Source of the DNA: Trichormus_B sp936914905
GTDB taxonomy: Bacteria; Cyanobacteriota; Cyanobacteriia; Cyanobacteriales; Nostocaceae
Reading direction: 5' to 3' (one strand)
Assembly: GCF_039871975.1 (NCBI RefSeq)
Contig: NZ_JBDPLL010000001.1
Length of the DNA: 64,000 bases
The position numbers and the translations under genes were made by a program. The notes under the pieces are model-generated. The model was not told the DNA's origin, did no database searches, and was given only the letters and a program-made list of their open reading frames with translations. This document shows, piece by piece, positions 28,882 through 37,176 of the stretch (the stretch's first letter is position 1; every line of letters begins with the position of its first letter).

Positions 28882-29076
28882 TTTTCGGTTCTCCTCAAAC
28901 GTGAATAGAATTACTTTGGTAACTTGGTTAAGTCTCCCCTTCTTAGGGCGGGGAAATCCTCCCTTCCGTACACAAAAAATGTGGAGTATGTCTACGGGAA
29001 ACTTGTAAAGTTGTAATTAGCAGAATAGAACTTAGGAAAGTTTCTATATATATTTTTTCCCAAGTTCTAATTTTTT

Positions 29077-29451
29077 TCAGCTGCAAGGTACACCTTTCGG
29101 TGAACAATCGCCTGCTTTAAAAGACTTTCCACAACCGCAGGTGTCAGTTACATTGGGATTGCTGAACTTAAAACCGCTGTCCATTACTCCCTCAACAAAA
29201 TCAATTACCACACCTTCTAATAACGGTGCACTTTTAGTATCCACGTAAACCAACACATTTCCTTGTTGGCTGACAACATCATCTGGTTGTGGCTTACTGG
29301 TAATTTCAATTCCATACTCATAGCCATTGCAACCACCATCTTTAACCAAGATGCGGATACCTTTTGTAGCGTTATTAGTTTCCTCAGTTGCGGAACCTCT
29401 TAAAAATGCCCTCAGACGAAATTCTGCCTTTTCTGTTAAAATAACAGTCAT
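29077..29451 (-). CDS. hesB: HesB, A-type Fe-S carrier of the nif cluster
   Basis: IscA/HesB-family scaffold or carrier that delivers Fe-S clusters, here for nitrogenase proteins in heterocysts. The three conserved cysteines are in VKDGGCNGYEYGIEI and in VTDTCGCGKSFKAG. The 124-residue length includes a short C-terminal extension (SPKGVPCS) with a further cysteine, as in other cyanobacterial HesB. It lies 62 bp after hesA. Confidence 0.92.
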   Translation of the reverse strand: MTVILTEKAEFRLRAFLRGSATEETNNATKGIRILVKDGGCNGYEYGIEITSKPQPDDVVSQQGNVLVYVDTKSAPLLEGVVIDFVEGVMDSGFKFSNPNVTDTCGCGKSFKAGDCSPKGVPCS

Positions 29452-29513
29452 TTTGTTTCCTGTTCTGTAGCGATTATTCTGATTTGAGATGTGGATTTTT
29501 TAGATTTGGTACT

Positions 29514-30296
29514 TTACACGGTTACAGATTGGGATTGGGAGTATCTCCAAGGTGCAGTATTACCGCAGACTGGACAGTTGCGATCACGATGAGAACGACG
29601 TTTAGCAAACTCCATTCTGTTAAAATCTATTGTCAGCAGTTCCGATAATAGCGGTTGACTAAACCCGGTAATCAGCTTGATTGCTTCCAACGCTGTCAAA
29701 CAAGCCAGAGTGCCAGAAACAGCCCCTACAACTGAAAAACCACGCCGATCCCAATCAGGCTTTTCTGGAAACAGACAGGACAAACAAGGAGTCACACCAG
29801 GAATAATCGTGGTTAGATAAGCCTCCATCCCGTCCATAGCAGCCTCTACCATTGGCTTACGCCAACGCACACAAGCTTCATTTAACAAATTCCGCTCCGT
29901 GAAATTGTGAGGGCAGTCCAGAGCCATATCTGCCGATTGTACCAATGAATCTACATTTTCCGGGGTGATATAATCATAAATCGCTTCAATCTGCACATCA
30001 GGATTAATACCTGCCAGAGTTTCTTTGGCTTTGAATACTCTTGGTTTTCCTACCCAATCGTCAGTCATCAAAACTTGACGATTCATATCATCCTGACGCA
30101 AATCACCACCCCGGACTAGGATTAGCCGCCCAACACCTGCTACTGCTAAGTAAAGCGCCGCCGTACCGCCTAATCCTCCCACACCAGTCACCAAAACCGT
30201 CGCTGACTTCAGGCGCTTTTGAGCCACTGCGCCAAAATTCGGGAGCATCATTTGGCGACTATAGCGTTCTAATTCGGTAGGCGTTAGGTTGATCAA
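29514..30296 (-). CDS. hesA: HesA, ThiF/MoeB-type adenylyltransferase
   Basis: E1-like protein that adenylates a C-terminal carboxylate of a small carrier; in heterocysts it is needed for full nitrogenase activity, probably in sulfur or molybdenum transfer. The 260 residues include the family start ERYSRQMMLPNFG, the nucleotide-binding VLVTGVGGLGGTAALYLAVA, the Arg/Asp region GGDLRQDDMNRQVL, a Cys-rich TPCLSCLFPEKPDW and a C-terminal RNCPVCGNTAPW zinc pair. It begins 10 bp downstream of nifW, so it is in the same transcript. Confidence 0.92.
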   Translation of the reverse strand: MINLTPTELERYSRQMMLPNFGAVAQKRLKSATVLVTGVGGLGGTAALYLAVAGVGRLILVRGGDLRQDDMNRQVLMTDDWVGKPRVFKAKETLAGINPDVQIEAIYDYITPENVDSLVQSADMALDCPHNFTERNLLNEACVRWRKPMVEAAMDGMEAYLTTIIPGVTPCLSCLFPEKPDWDRRGFSVVGAVSGTLACLTALEAIKLITGFSQPLLSELLTIDFNRMEFAKRRSHRDRNCPVCGNTAPWRYSQSQSVTV

Positions 30297-30306
30297 TTTA
30301 TACCTC

Positions 30307-30624
30307 CTAATCAGAAGTTATTTCTGTAAGCGTGACTACATTCTTTGGCTTATCGTTAAACACCTTAAACAGCTTTTGTTCATGGGGTGTTGATTCCTGA
30401 AAAACCTGGTAAGCTTTTTGCAAAGCCAAACAATATTGAGTTAATTTTTCTTCTGCACCTAAGTCAGGAAATTGATCATCAATTTCATTCATGTATTGAG
30501 AAAACTTTTTCAATATATGAAGACGATTGACATTTACAAATTTCTGGTCATAAGGCAGTTGAAAAAAGATAAAATACTCTTCTGCATCTACAAGCCTATT
30601 GAATTCTTCAATAGTTCCACTCAT
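30307..30624 (-). CDS. nifW: NifW, nitrogenase-stabilising protein
   Basis: NifW protects or assists assembly of the MoFe protein. The 105-residue protein has the typical start TIEEFNRLVDAEEYFIFFQL and YDQKFVNVNRLHILKKFSQY, and the late QYCLALQKAYQVFQESTPHE. Its ATG overlaps the stop of the preceding small gene by four bases (ATGA), showing translational coupling. Confidence 0.92.
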   Translation of the reverse strand: MSGTIEEFNRLVDAEEYFIFFQLPYDQKFVNVNRLHILKKFSQYMNEIDDQFPDLGAEEKLTQYCLALQKAYQVFQESTPHEQKLFKVFNDKPKNVVTLTEITSD

Positions 30625-30821
30625 TTAGCATCCTCCATTTTTTTTAGCTGTTGCTTGAGTTCATCTAACTCTAGGTAGATTTCGTAAGTCTCAGTCGCAA
30701 CATCCATAAGTGTTTTGTAATCTGTTGGTAGTCCCTCAGCTAAATCATGCAAGTCCATTTTCATTTGACCTGCTTTGCTATTTAGCTTTCTAATTTTTGC
30801 TGTGAGTTCCTCAATCGTCAT
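30621..30821 (-). CDS. CCE_0567/DUF683-type nif-associated metalloprotein
   Basis: A 66-residue helical protein (TIEELTAKIRKLNSKAGQMK, DLHDLAEGLPTDYKTLMDVA, EIYLELDELKQQLKKMEDAK) of the small family found between nifX and nifW in many diazotrophs. Members form coiled hairpins and bind metal through His/Asp in the loop; the conserved LHDLAEGLP block is present. It overlaps nifW by four bases. Confidence 0.85.
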   Translation of the reverse strand: MTIEELTAKIRKLNSKAGQMKMDLHDLAEGLPTDYKTLMDVATETYEIYLELDELKQQLKKMEDAK

Positions 30822-30887
30822 TGGTGATTGGCAATTGGTAATTGGGTTATTAATTTCCCCTTGTCCCCAGTCCCCAATTCCGAAGTC

Positions 30888-31364
30888 TTAAATATTTCCT
30901 ACTTCTGGGAAATGGTTAGCTAAATCAACGCCTTTTTTCACAAAGTTTTCTCCCTCTTCAGCTAATTTTTCTAGGGAGTCAAAACCATAACGGTGAGCAT
31001 CGCGTAAAGTCTTTACAGCTAACAATAAACGACCAGAAAAGACTAATGCCCAACCAAAACCTTCATGACCTAAGTCAACTACCACGTTAGATATTAGTCC
31101 GGTTTCTTTTTCAATGCTGGCTGCGACAGCACGGAAAAAGGCGTTGATCCGAGAAATAGTTGCTGGGTCTACTTCACCTTCAACAGAAATTTCTCGTTTC
31201 TTTTGTTTAGTGACAACAAACGGTTTCAAAATTAATTCATCAGACCAACTCCGGTAAAAACCATAGCTGTCTTGCGCCCGGATTTGTTGGACTAAACTCT
31301 TGAGAAAAGGTGAAGTAATTTCTGTGTTGGTAGCAGTTCCGTTCACACTGTTATTTCCACTCAT
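30888..31364 (-). CDS. NifX-associated protein (DUF269)
   Basis: A 158-residue protein of the family always found next to nifX. Recognisable blocks are SPFLKSLVQQIRAQDSYGFY, DELILKPFVVTKQKKREISV and LGHEGFGWALVFSGRLLLAV. Its role is in FeMo-cofactor biosynthesis by context; the exact reaction is not known. Its ATG overlaps the nifX stop by four bases. A short repeat-rich gap of about 66 bp separates it from the next small gene. Confidence 0.88.
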   Translation of the reverse strand: MSGNNSVNGTATNTEITSPFLKSLVQQIRAQDSYGFYRSWSDELILKPFVVTKQKKREISVEGEVDPATISRINAFFRAVAASIEKETGLISNVVVDLGHEGFGWALVFSGRLLLAVKTLRDAHRYGFDSLEKLAEEGENFVKKGVDLANHFPEVGNI

Positions 31365-31780
31365 ACCGTTGCTTCGTTTTCAACCTCATCTGCAAAGTTT
31401 AATGTTTTTAGTTGTAAGGCTTTACGCAACCAGGGGGGAGGATTACCTTTAAGAGTTTTAACTAGTTTAGTCAGGACTTCTTCAATTTTTTCTTCCTCTG
31501 ATTTAGCCTTTACTGGAGTCACACCTTTTTTAATTAGGCGTGCAGCAGCACTACCACCAATGGCGACAACATAAATAATTGTGCAACCATTAAGCGCCTC
31601 AAGTTTAGGTGTGATTTTATCTTCATTGCCATCTTCTGTGAGGTCCCCTTCAAATTTCAGAGTTTCTAGAAATTCATATCCATGATCGGAAATTTCATAG
31701 ACATCAATTTCTTTAGCCCACCCAAAGTGGGCATTAACATGAATTCTATCTGTGGTGGTAAAGGCGATTTTCACTTTCAT
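31361..31780 (-). CDS. nifX: NifX, FeMo-cofactor precursor carrier
   Basis: NifX binds the cofactor precursor and passes it between NifB and NifEN. The 139-residue protein has the dinitrogenase-iron-molybdenum-cofactor fold start VKIAFTTTDRIHVNAHFGWA with the conserved HFG, then IYVVAIGGSAAARLIKKGVT and a terminal PPWLRKALQLK. It is separated from nifN by 145 bp of short tandem repeats. Confidence 0.93.
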   Translation of the reverse strand: MKVKIAFTTTDRIHVNAHFGWAKEIDVYEISDHGYEFLETLKFEGDLTEDGNEDKITPKLEALNGCTIIYVVAIGGSAAARLIKKGVTPVKAKSEEEKIEEVLTKLVKTLKGNPPPWLRKALQLKTLNFADEVENEATV

Positions 31781-31839
31781 TAGTCCTTAGTAAGAAGATG
31801 GAATAGGAAACAGAAAATAGCGAATAAATAGGAAATAAA

Positions 31840-31926
31840 AGGTAAAAGGTAAAAGGTAAAAGGTAAAAATAAAAGTTGATTAATTTATTTCTGTTACCTG
31901 TCACCTGTCACCTGTCACCTGTCACC
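31840..31926. repeat. Tandem GGTAAAA and TGTCACC repeats between nifN and nifX
   Basis: Four to five copies of AAAGGT/GGTAAAA are followed by about four copies of the heptad TGTCACC. These short tandem repeats separate nifN and nifX and recur elsewhere in the window. Confidence 0.75.
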
Positions 31927-33257
31927 TAATCCCTATTAATTACTGATGACGAATAATTCATCATTAATGACTCTTCATATTCTATAAACAGGTTTCCTAT
32001 ACCAAATAAAAGTTCCATAGTTCCGCGATAGCCTACTTTGGTAAATAGACCATTTCCTAAGCGGTCATAGATGGGAATTCCTAAACGATAGTGGGGAATT
32101 TTGAGGCGTTTTGATATGGTATTCATATTAGAATTACCAATCAATAAATCAGAACCAACTGCTAAATCTTCCAAATCTTCCAAATCACCAATAGTAATAT
32201 TTTTTATAGGAAGTTGTTCTAACAAAGGTGATCGCGTCGTTGTCACAGCAGCATGAATAGAAGCCCCCATTGACTGTAGAAACCTCACTGTAGTCCACAT
32301 TAAATCCGGTTCTAAAGCTAAAGAAACCCGTTTAGCACCGAAGTAAAAATGAGTATCCAACATCGCATCTTGCAGCTGACGACGTTGACGACAATATTTT
32401 TCCGGTACGGGATTACCACTCAAAACTAATAAAGCCTGTAAAAACTCATCCACAGGTTCTAAACCAGTCAAATCCCGAAAAACTTCGTAATCTGTATTAA
32501 AACGTTCTTGGAGAATTTTTGCAGCACCACGCATACTTTCACCTAAAGCGAAAGTGAAAGCAGAACTACCCAAAGAACGGAGTTGTTTAAGAGTCGTACC
32601 ACTAACAGTTACTGCGCTGTAGTCATCTTCCAAATGACCATCCAACGAAGCACCCAAATCAGGGACAAAAATCGGTTCTAGTCCAAAAGATGTTACCATC
32701 TCTCGAACTTCCTGCACATCACCAGGAGTAAAAGCCGAACCTGCTAAAATCGTAATTTGTTGAGGTTTAATTCCTCCAGCTTTAGGAATTTCCTTCAGAA
32801 TACTTTCTACAGCTACCGCAAAACCATCTTGTAACGCACCTTTAAAATCAGGAGTCGGAGCAAAAACAATTGCTAAATAGTCAAGTTCTGGATGACGTTC
32901 CCTAATATCCTTCAAGAAACGTTCAATATCATCTCCTCTCGTTTCTGTTAATCCAGTCGTACACAAGCCGATAATTTCCGGTTTAGCTTTTTCCACCAAA
33001 GTGAGAATAGCTTCTTCAACATTTTCCTCACCACCCAAAATAGTGGTAACTTCCGTCATTGCTGTAGTAGCAAGAGGAATTGCTTCCCGAAAATGTCGAA
33101 CCAAAACCACCTTAGCAAAAGCAGTACAACCTTGAGAACCATGAAACAAAGGCATAGTTCCCTTCAAACCCAAAAAAGCTAAAGATGCACCTAAAGCTTG
33201 ACTTTGTTTGAGAGGACTAACAGTAACAGACTTATTGGGAACAGTGACAATTGCCAT
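31926..33257 (-). CDS. nifN: NifN, FeMo-cofactor assembly scaffold beta subunit
   Basis: With NifE it forms the NifEN scaffold on which the Fe-S core matures by addition of Mo and homocitrate. The 443 residues show the NifK-like fold start SLAFLGLKGTMPLFHGSQGC with the cluster cysteine, EIIGLCTTGLTETRGDDIER with the second, and the C-terminal LIGNSNMNTISKRLKIPHYR and YRGTMELLFGIGNLFIEYE. Start ATG 33257. It follows nifE after 113 bp. Confidence 0.95.
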   Translation of the reverse strand: MAIVTVPNKSVTVSPLKQSQALGASLAFLGLKGTMPLFHGSQGCTAFAKVVLVRHFREAIPLATTAMTEVTTILGGEENVEEAILTLVEKAKPEIIGLCTTGLTETRGDDIERFLKDIRERHPELDYLAIVFAPTPDFKGALQDGFAVAVESILKEIPKAGGIKPQQITILAGSAFTPGDVQEVREMVTSFGLEPIFVPDLGASLDGHLEDDYSAVTVSGTTLKQLRSLGSSAFTFALGESMRGAAKILQERFNTDYEVFRDLTGLEPVDEFLQALLVLSGNPVPEKYCRQRRQLQDAMLDTHFYFGAKRVSLALEPDLMWTTVRFLQSMGASIHAAVTTTRSPLLEQLPIKNITIGDLEDLEDLAVGSDLLIGNSNMNTISKRLKIPHYRLGIPIYDRLGNGLFTKVGYRGTMELLFGIGNLFIEYEESLMMNYSSSVINRD

Positions 33258-33370
33258 AAATTAATCTCAATAATATCAAAATAATTTGTAGGGAGTCAGG
33301 AGTTAGGAGTCAGGAGTCCAAAAAATAACTATTCCTTATTCCCTAATTACTGTCACCTGTGACCTAAAAA

Positions 33371-34738
33371 TTACTCCCAAGGCGCAGGCTTACGAATTTG
33401 TTCCCAAATTGGACTATACAAAGCCTCATATAACTCCCGTGCCATTTCCACCATTCCCATATAACCTGCATAGGGATGATGACGTTCTTGGTTAATATCT
33501 AAAAATGGAATTCTTGCCTTTAAAGCTGTGTACTGATTTCGACCACCAGCTATTAGCATATCAGCTTTAGTTTCTCTCACTAATTTTAGCAATTCTTGGG
33601 CATTACCCTTTTCCAACATAATGCCATCATTACCAAGTAATCTCTTAATTTTGGATTTATCTTCTTCTGTACTTTTGCGTGTACTAGTAGCAACTACTTC
33701 AATTCCTAAATCCTTAGCAGCAGAAATGATTGACCAACTTTTCACACCACCAGTATACAGAACCACCCGTTTACCCTTTAGGCGTTTTCTATAGGGAGCA
33801 AGGGCAATATCTAAAGCCGCTGTTTCATCTGTAATTAACTTTTCAGTCCGTGCTTGTAAATCAGGATCACCTAATTTAGCTGCAATAGTTTTGAGACAAC
33901 GATTAATATCATTAATACCGTAAAAAGACTCTTCAATGTAAGGAATGCCGTAACGTTCCTCCATTTTCCGCGCCATATTTAATAAGGCCCGTGAGCAAAT
34001 CATTACATTTAACTTAGCGCGGTGAGCATAACGAATTTCTTCATAACGAGCATCACCAGTGATTTTTGATAAGACGCGAATGCCTAATTTTTCAAATAAA
34101 GGCAAAACGCTCCACATTTCACCAGCAATATTGTATTCACCAATCAAATTAATATCATAAGGTGTAGTATATTCAGGTTCAGCAGTGCCAACTACATATT
34201 CTAGTAAAGCTTCACCACCAAAACGATTACCTAGATTTTTACTACCAGTAAATCCCGGAGCAATTACTGGAATAACAGGAGTACCAATTTTCTCAGCCGC
34301 AACTTTACAAACTGCATCAATATCATCGCCGATTAAAGCAGTTACACAAGTAGCGTAAACAAAGATAGCGGCTGGTTTGTAGCGTTCATTAACTTCCAAA
34401 ATTGCCTTATAAAGCTTTTTCTCACCACCAAAAATTACATCATTTTCACTAAGATCAGTGGTAAAACCAGTCTTATAGAGCATTGGACCAGAAGAAAGAC
34501 TTCCACGACTTCCCCAAGAGTTACCAGCACAAGCAATAGGTCCATGAACCAAATGAGCAGCATCAGTAATAGGTACTAATGTAATCATTGCACCATCAAA
34601 AGCACATCCTCCTTGAGCAGCACCTGGTTGAGCTTGTTGTGTACAAGATTTGTTTTTCTTGTCTGCCTGTTTATGTTGATTATGTTGACATCCTGATTCA
34701 CTAAGTAACTCGTTAATTTTGCCTTGGGTAATTTTCAT
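33371..34738 (-). CDS. nifE: NifE, FeMo-cofactor assembly scaffold alpha subunit
   Basis: NifE pairs with NifN. The 455-residue protein starts MKITQGKINELLSESGC; ATG 34738 is chosen over a TTG at 34756 because purines (AGAAGAGAG) precede it and relatives begin there. An N-terminal Cys/Gln-rich stretch precedes the scaffold cysteines in GGCAFDGAMITLVPITDAAH and HGPIACAGNSWGSRGSLSSG. IFVYATCVTALIGDDIDAVC is the third-cysteine region. The end is SPIWEQIRKPAPWE. Confidence 0.95.
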   Translation of the reverse strand: MKITQGKINELLSESGCQHNQHKQADKKNKSCTQQAQPGAAQGGCAFDGAMITLVPITDAAHLVHGPIACAGNSWGSRGSLSSGPMLYKTGFTTDLSENDVIFGGEKKLYKAILEVNERYKPAAIFVYATCVTALIGDDIDAVCKVAAEKIGTPVIPVIAPGFTGSKNLGNRFGGEALLEYVVGTAEPEYTTPYDINLIGEYNIAGEMWSVLPLFEKLGIRVLSKITGDARYEEIRYAHRAKLNVMICSRALLNMARKMEERYGIPYIEESFYGINDINRCLKTIAAKLGDPDLQARTEKLITDETAALDIALAPYRKRLKGKRVVLYTGGVKSWSIISAAKDLGIEVVATSTRKSTEEDKSKIKRLLGNDGIMLEKGNAQELLKLVRETKADMLIAGGRNQYTALKARIPFLDINQERHHPYAGYMGMVEMARELYEALYSPIWEQIRKPAPWE

Positions 34739-34922
34739 CTCTCTTCTCGCGCTCAATGGAAGTTGTTAATTGAAATGTGGGCAAACCTAAATAGATTTCC
34801 TGAAAAATTCCTCTTTACACAAAGATTCACACAGATAAAGATTTAGAAAAGATGTCTATTTATCTGTAACTGAATTCTCATAATATCAATCCTTGATAAT
34901 TGTCATTTGAAATTATTGAATA

Positions 34923-35298
34923 CTAATCAATAGTAACAGAAGAGTAATGAGTAGAAACGAATTTCCAGTAAATATACTTGGTGATGTCTTCACCACATTC
35001 ATCAGCCAGGTAAGATAAAGCACGAAATGGCAAAGTAACTACTTCTTCATATAAAGGATTAATTTTGCATAGTGCCGGAATATGGAAAGTTCGCCCAGAT
35101 AAATTAATATCTCGATCAAAATGACAACAGCAAGGAATTAGCTGACAAAATTTCAGGAAATGAGCGAAGCAATAGTTTTTAATTTCAATGCCATCTATAC
35201 CATCGCCGTAAAGGCTTGAGAAGTTCAAAATAACCAGAATCTTTATAATTAGGTAGATGGTAGTTAGGGTGTGAATGAGAGTGAGGAATAGATGTCAT
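34923..35298 (-). pseudogene. Mo-dependent nitrogenase C-terminal-like protein, frameshifted
   Basis: A family of small proteins often found between nifK and nifE in cyanobacteria. The start is at ATG 35298 (MTSIPHSHSHPNYHLPNYKD, then SGYFELLKPLRRW). One extra base in TGGTATAGATGG near 35198 shifts the frame, and the rest continues in another frame: DGIDGIEIKNYCFAHFL, FDRDINLSGRTFHIPALCKI, NPLYEEVV and RALSYLADECGEDITKYI. A short extra segment (KFCQ) may mark a second lesion. It is the only broken reading frame inside the nif core. Confidence 0.7.
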
Positions 35299-35339
35299 GA
35301 GAGATGCCAGAGATAACTAGAAATCAGAAGTGAGAATGT

Positions 35340-35367
35340 GGGGATTGGGAATTAATTCCCAATCCCC
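35340..35367. terminator. 28-bp perfect palindrome after nifK
   Basis: GGGGATTGGGAATT and AATTCCCAATCCCC form a perfect inverted repeat 71 bp downstream of the nifK stop. There is no T-run on the nifK strand, so an RNA-stability or processing role is as likely as termination. Confidence 0.5.
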
Positions 35368-35437
35368 ATTTATTATTTAGTTGGTTGTTAGTAGTCAGTT
35401 GTGATTGTTTCTGACTGACCAATAACCACTGACATTC

Positions 35438-36973
35438 TTAACGAATTAAGTCGTAAGAAATATCGGTCTTACCAGGAACATTGGTGGTGCGATCAATTTC
35501 TTCAAAGACTGTGTTAACAATCCAGTTCAACAAGTTGATTACACCTTTGTAACCAACGGTAGCGTAACGGTGGTAGTGGTGACGATCCATGATAGGATAG
35601 CCAATTCTTACCAAAGGTACACCGCAATCACGCCATAGGTACTTACCGTAGGAGTTACCAATTAACAGGTCTACAGGTTCTGTGAACAACAAGGAGCGTA
35701 AATGCCATAGGTCTTTACCACCCCAGATTTTAGCGGACTTACCGAACACGCTAGAATCTAACAATACTTGCAGTTCTTTTTCAAATACTTCGTTGGTGTT
35801 GTGAACCAAGATGTGTACAGGTTCAGCACCCATTTCCAGCATGAAACCAACTACGCTGTAAACTAAGTCAGGATCACCATAGATAGCAAAATGCTTACCA
35901 TGCAACCAAGCATGGGAGTCAGTCATAGCATCAACTGCACGACCACGTTCAATTTCCAATTCTTCAGGAATAGCCTTACCAGTCAATTCGCTGAGTTTCA
36001 TCAAGAACTCGTCAGTTCCCTTGATACCCCAAGGACGAGAAACACAAACGTCTTGCTTCCATTCCTTAGCAATGTATTCACGGGTCTTTACAGTGGAATA
36101 AGCTTGAAGAGCAATAGTAGCCTTACCGTTGATGGAATCTGCTGCGTCTTCTAACTTGGTACCACCTGGGTACATATTGAATTCACCATCGCAAGGTGAG
36201 TCAACATAATCGCTGTTATCAGATAACAGGGTGTAGTCGATACCCATCAAAGAAGCAATGCGCTTGATTTCGCGGTTGTTTTCTACGTAGGTGTCAAAAC
36301 CAGGGATGAAGTTGATTTTACCGTTGCTCTTGGCTTTCTTCTTACCTGCAGTTAAGGTAGTAAGAATTCCCTTCATCATGTTGTCGTAACCAGTGATGTG
36401 GGAACCAACGAAGCTAGGTGTGTGAGCAAAAGGTACTGGTAAATCTTGAGGAACTGAACCAGCTTCCTTAGCGTTACCGATGAAAGACTGTAAGTCATCA
36501 CCGATAACTTCTGCCATACAGGTGGTGCAGACAGCAATCATTTTTGGCTTATAAAGCTTGTAGGAGTTGGCCAAGCCATCGATCATGTTTTGCAGACCAC
36601 CGAACACAGCAGCGTCTTCAGTCATCGAAGAAGAAACGCCGGAGAATGGTTCTTTATAGTGACGGGTTAAGTGGGTACGGAAGTAAGCCACACAACCTTG
36701 AGAACCTTGAACGAAGGGAAGAGTACCTTCAAAACCTACAGCCGCAAACATAGCGCCTAGAGGTTGGCAACCTTTAGCGGGGTTAACCGTCAAAGCTTCA
36801 CGAGCTAAGTTCTTTTCACGATATTCCCAGCTTTTTGTCCATTCTGCAACCCGTTCTATTTCTACGGGGTCGTGAGCATTTTCAAACTGTCTCTTGTTTT
36901 CAAACAGTTGTTGGTATTCTGGCTGATGGAATAGCTCAACGTGATCCTTAATATTTTCTGGATTCTGTGGCAT
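35438..36973 (-). CDS. nifK: Nitrogenase MoFe protein beta subunit
   Basis: Part of the alpha2-beta2 dinitrogenase; contributes three P-cluster cysteines. The 511-residue protein is read from ATG 36973 (MPQNPENIKDHVELF) with GGAGAA upstream; an in-frame extension to 37054 is unlikely. Visible P-cluster motifs are NPAKGCQPLGAMFAAVGFEG, GSQGCVAYFRTHLTRHYKEP and AVCTTCMAEVIGDDLQSFIG. The C-terminus DRHHYHRYATVGYKGVINLL is typical. It follows nifD after about 203 bp. Confidence 0.97.
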   Translation of the reverse strand: MPQNPENIKDHVELFHQPEYQQLFENKRQFENAHDPVEIERVAEWTKSWEYREKNLAREALTVNPAKGCQPLGAMFAAVGFEGTLPFVQGSQGCVAYFRTHLTRHYKEPFSGVSSSMTEDAAVFGGLQNMIDGLANSYKLYKPKMIAVCTTCMAEVIGDDLQSFIGNAKEAGSVPQDLPVPFAHTPSFVGSHITGYDNMMKGILTTLTAGKKKAKSNGKINFIPGFDTYVENNREIKRIASLMGIDYTLLSDNSDYVDSPCDGEFNMYPGGTKLEDAADSINGKATIALQAYSTVKTREYIAKEWKQDVCVSRPWGIKGTDEFLMKLSELTGKAIPEELEIERGRAVDAMTDSHAWLHGKHFAIYGDPDLVYSVVGFMLEMGAEPVHILVHNTNEVFEKELQVLLDSSVFGKSAKIWGGKDLWHLRSLLFTEPVDLLIGNSYGKYLWRDCGVPLVRIGYPIMDRHHYHRYATVGYKGVINLLNWIVNTVFEEIDRTTNVPGKTDISYDLIR

Positions 36974-37176
36974 TTCTAGTTCTCCAAGCTTGCTGTGTGT
37001 TGTGTTTGCTGTAGGGGCGGGGTTTTTAGGTGGAGAGTGGGGAATCTGGCTCAAAATTCAGAATGCAAAATCCAAAACTTAGAATTTTTAATTTTGAATC
37101 TTGAATTCCCAACTCCCCTCTGGGGTTTTGCCCCAGACTATCCCTACAGGTTTTTTGCCCCTACTATTTCTGTTCC

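Noticed and set aside
30041..30280. Plus-strand ORF within hesA
   Set aside because: Shadow of a conserved gene; no support of its own.
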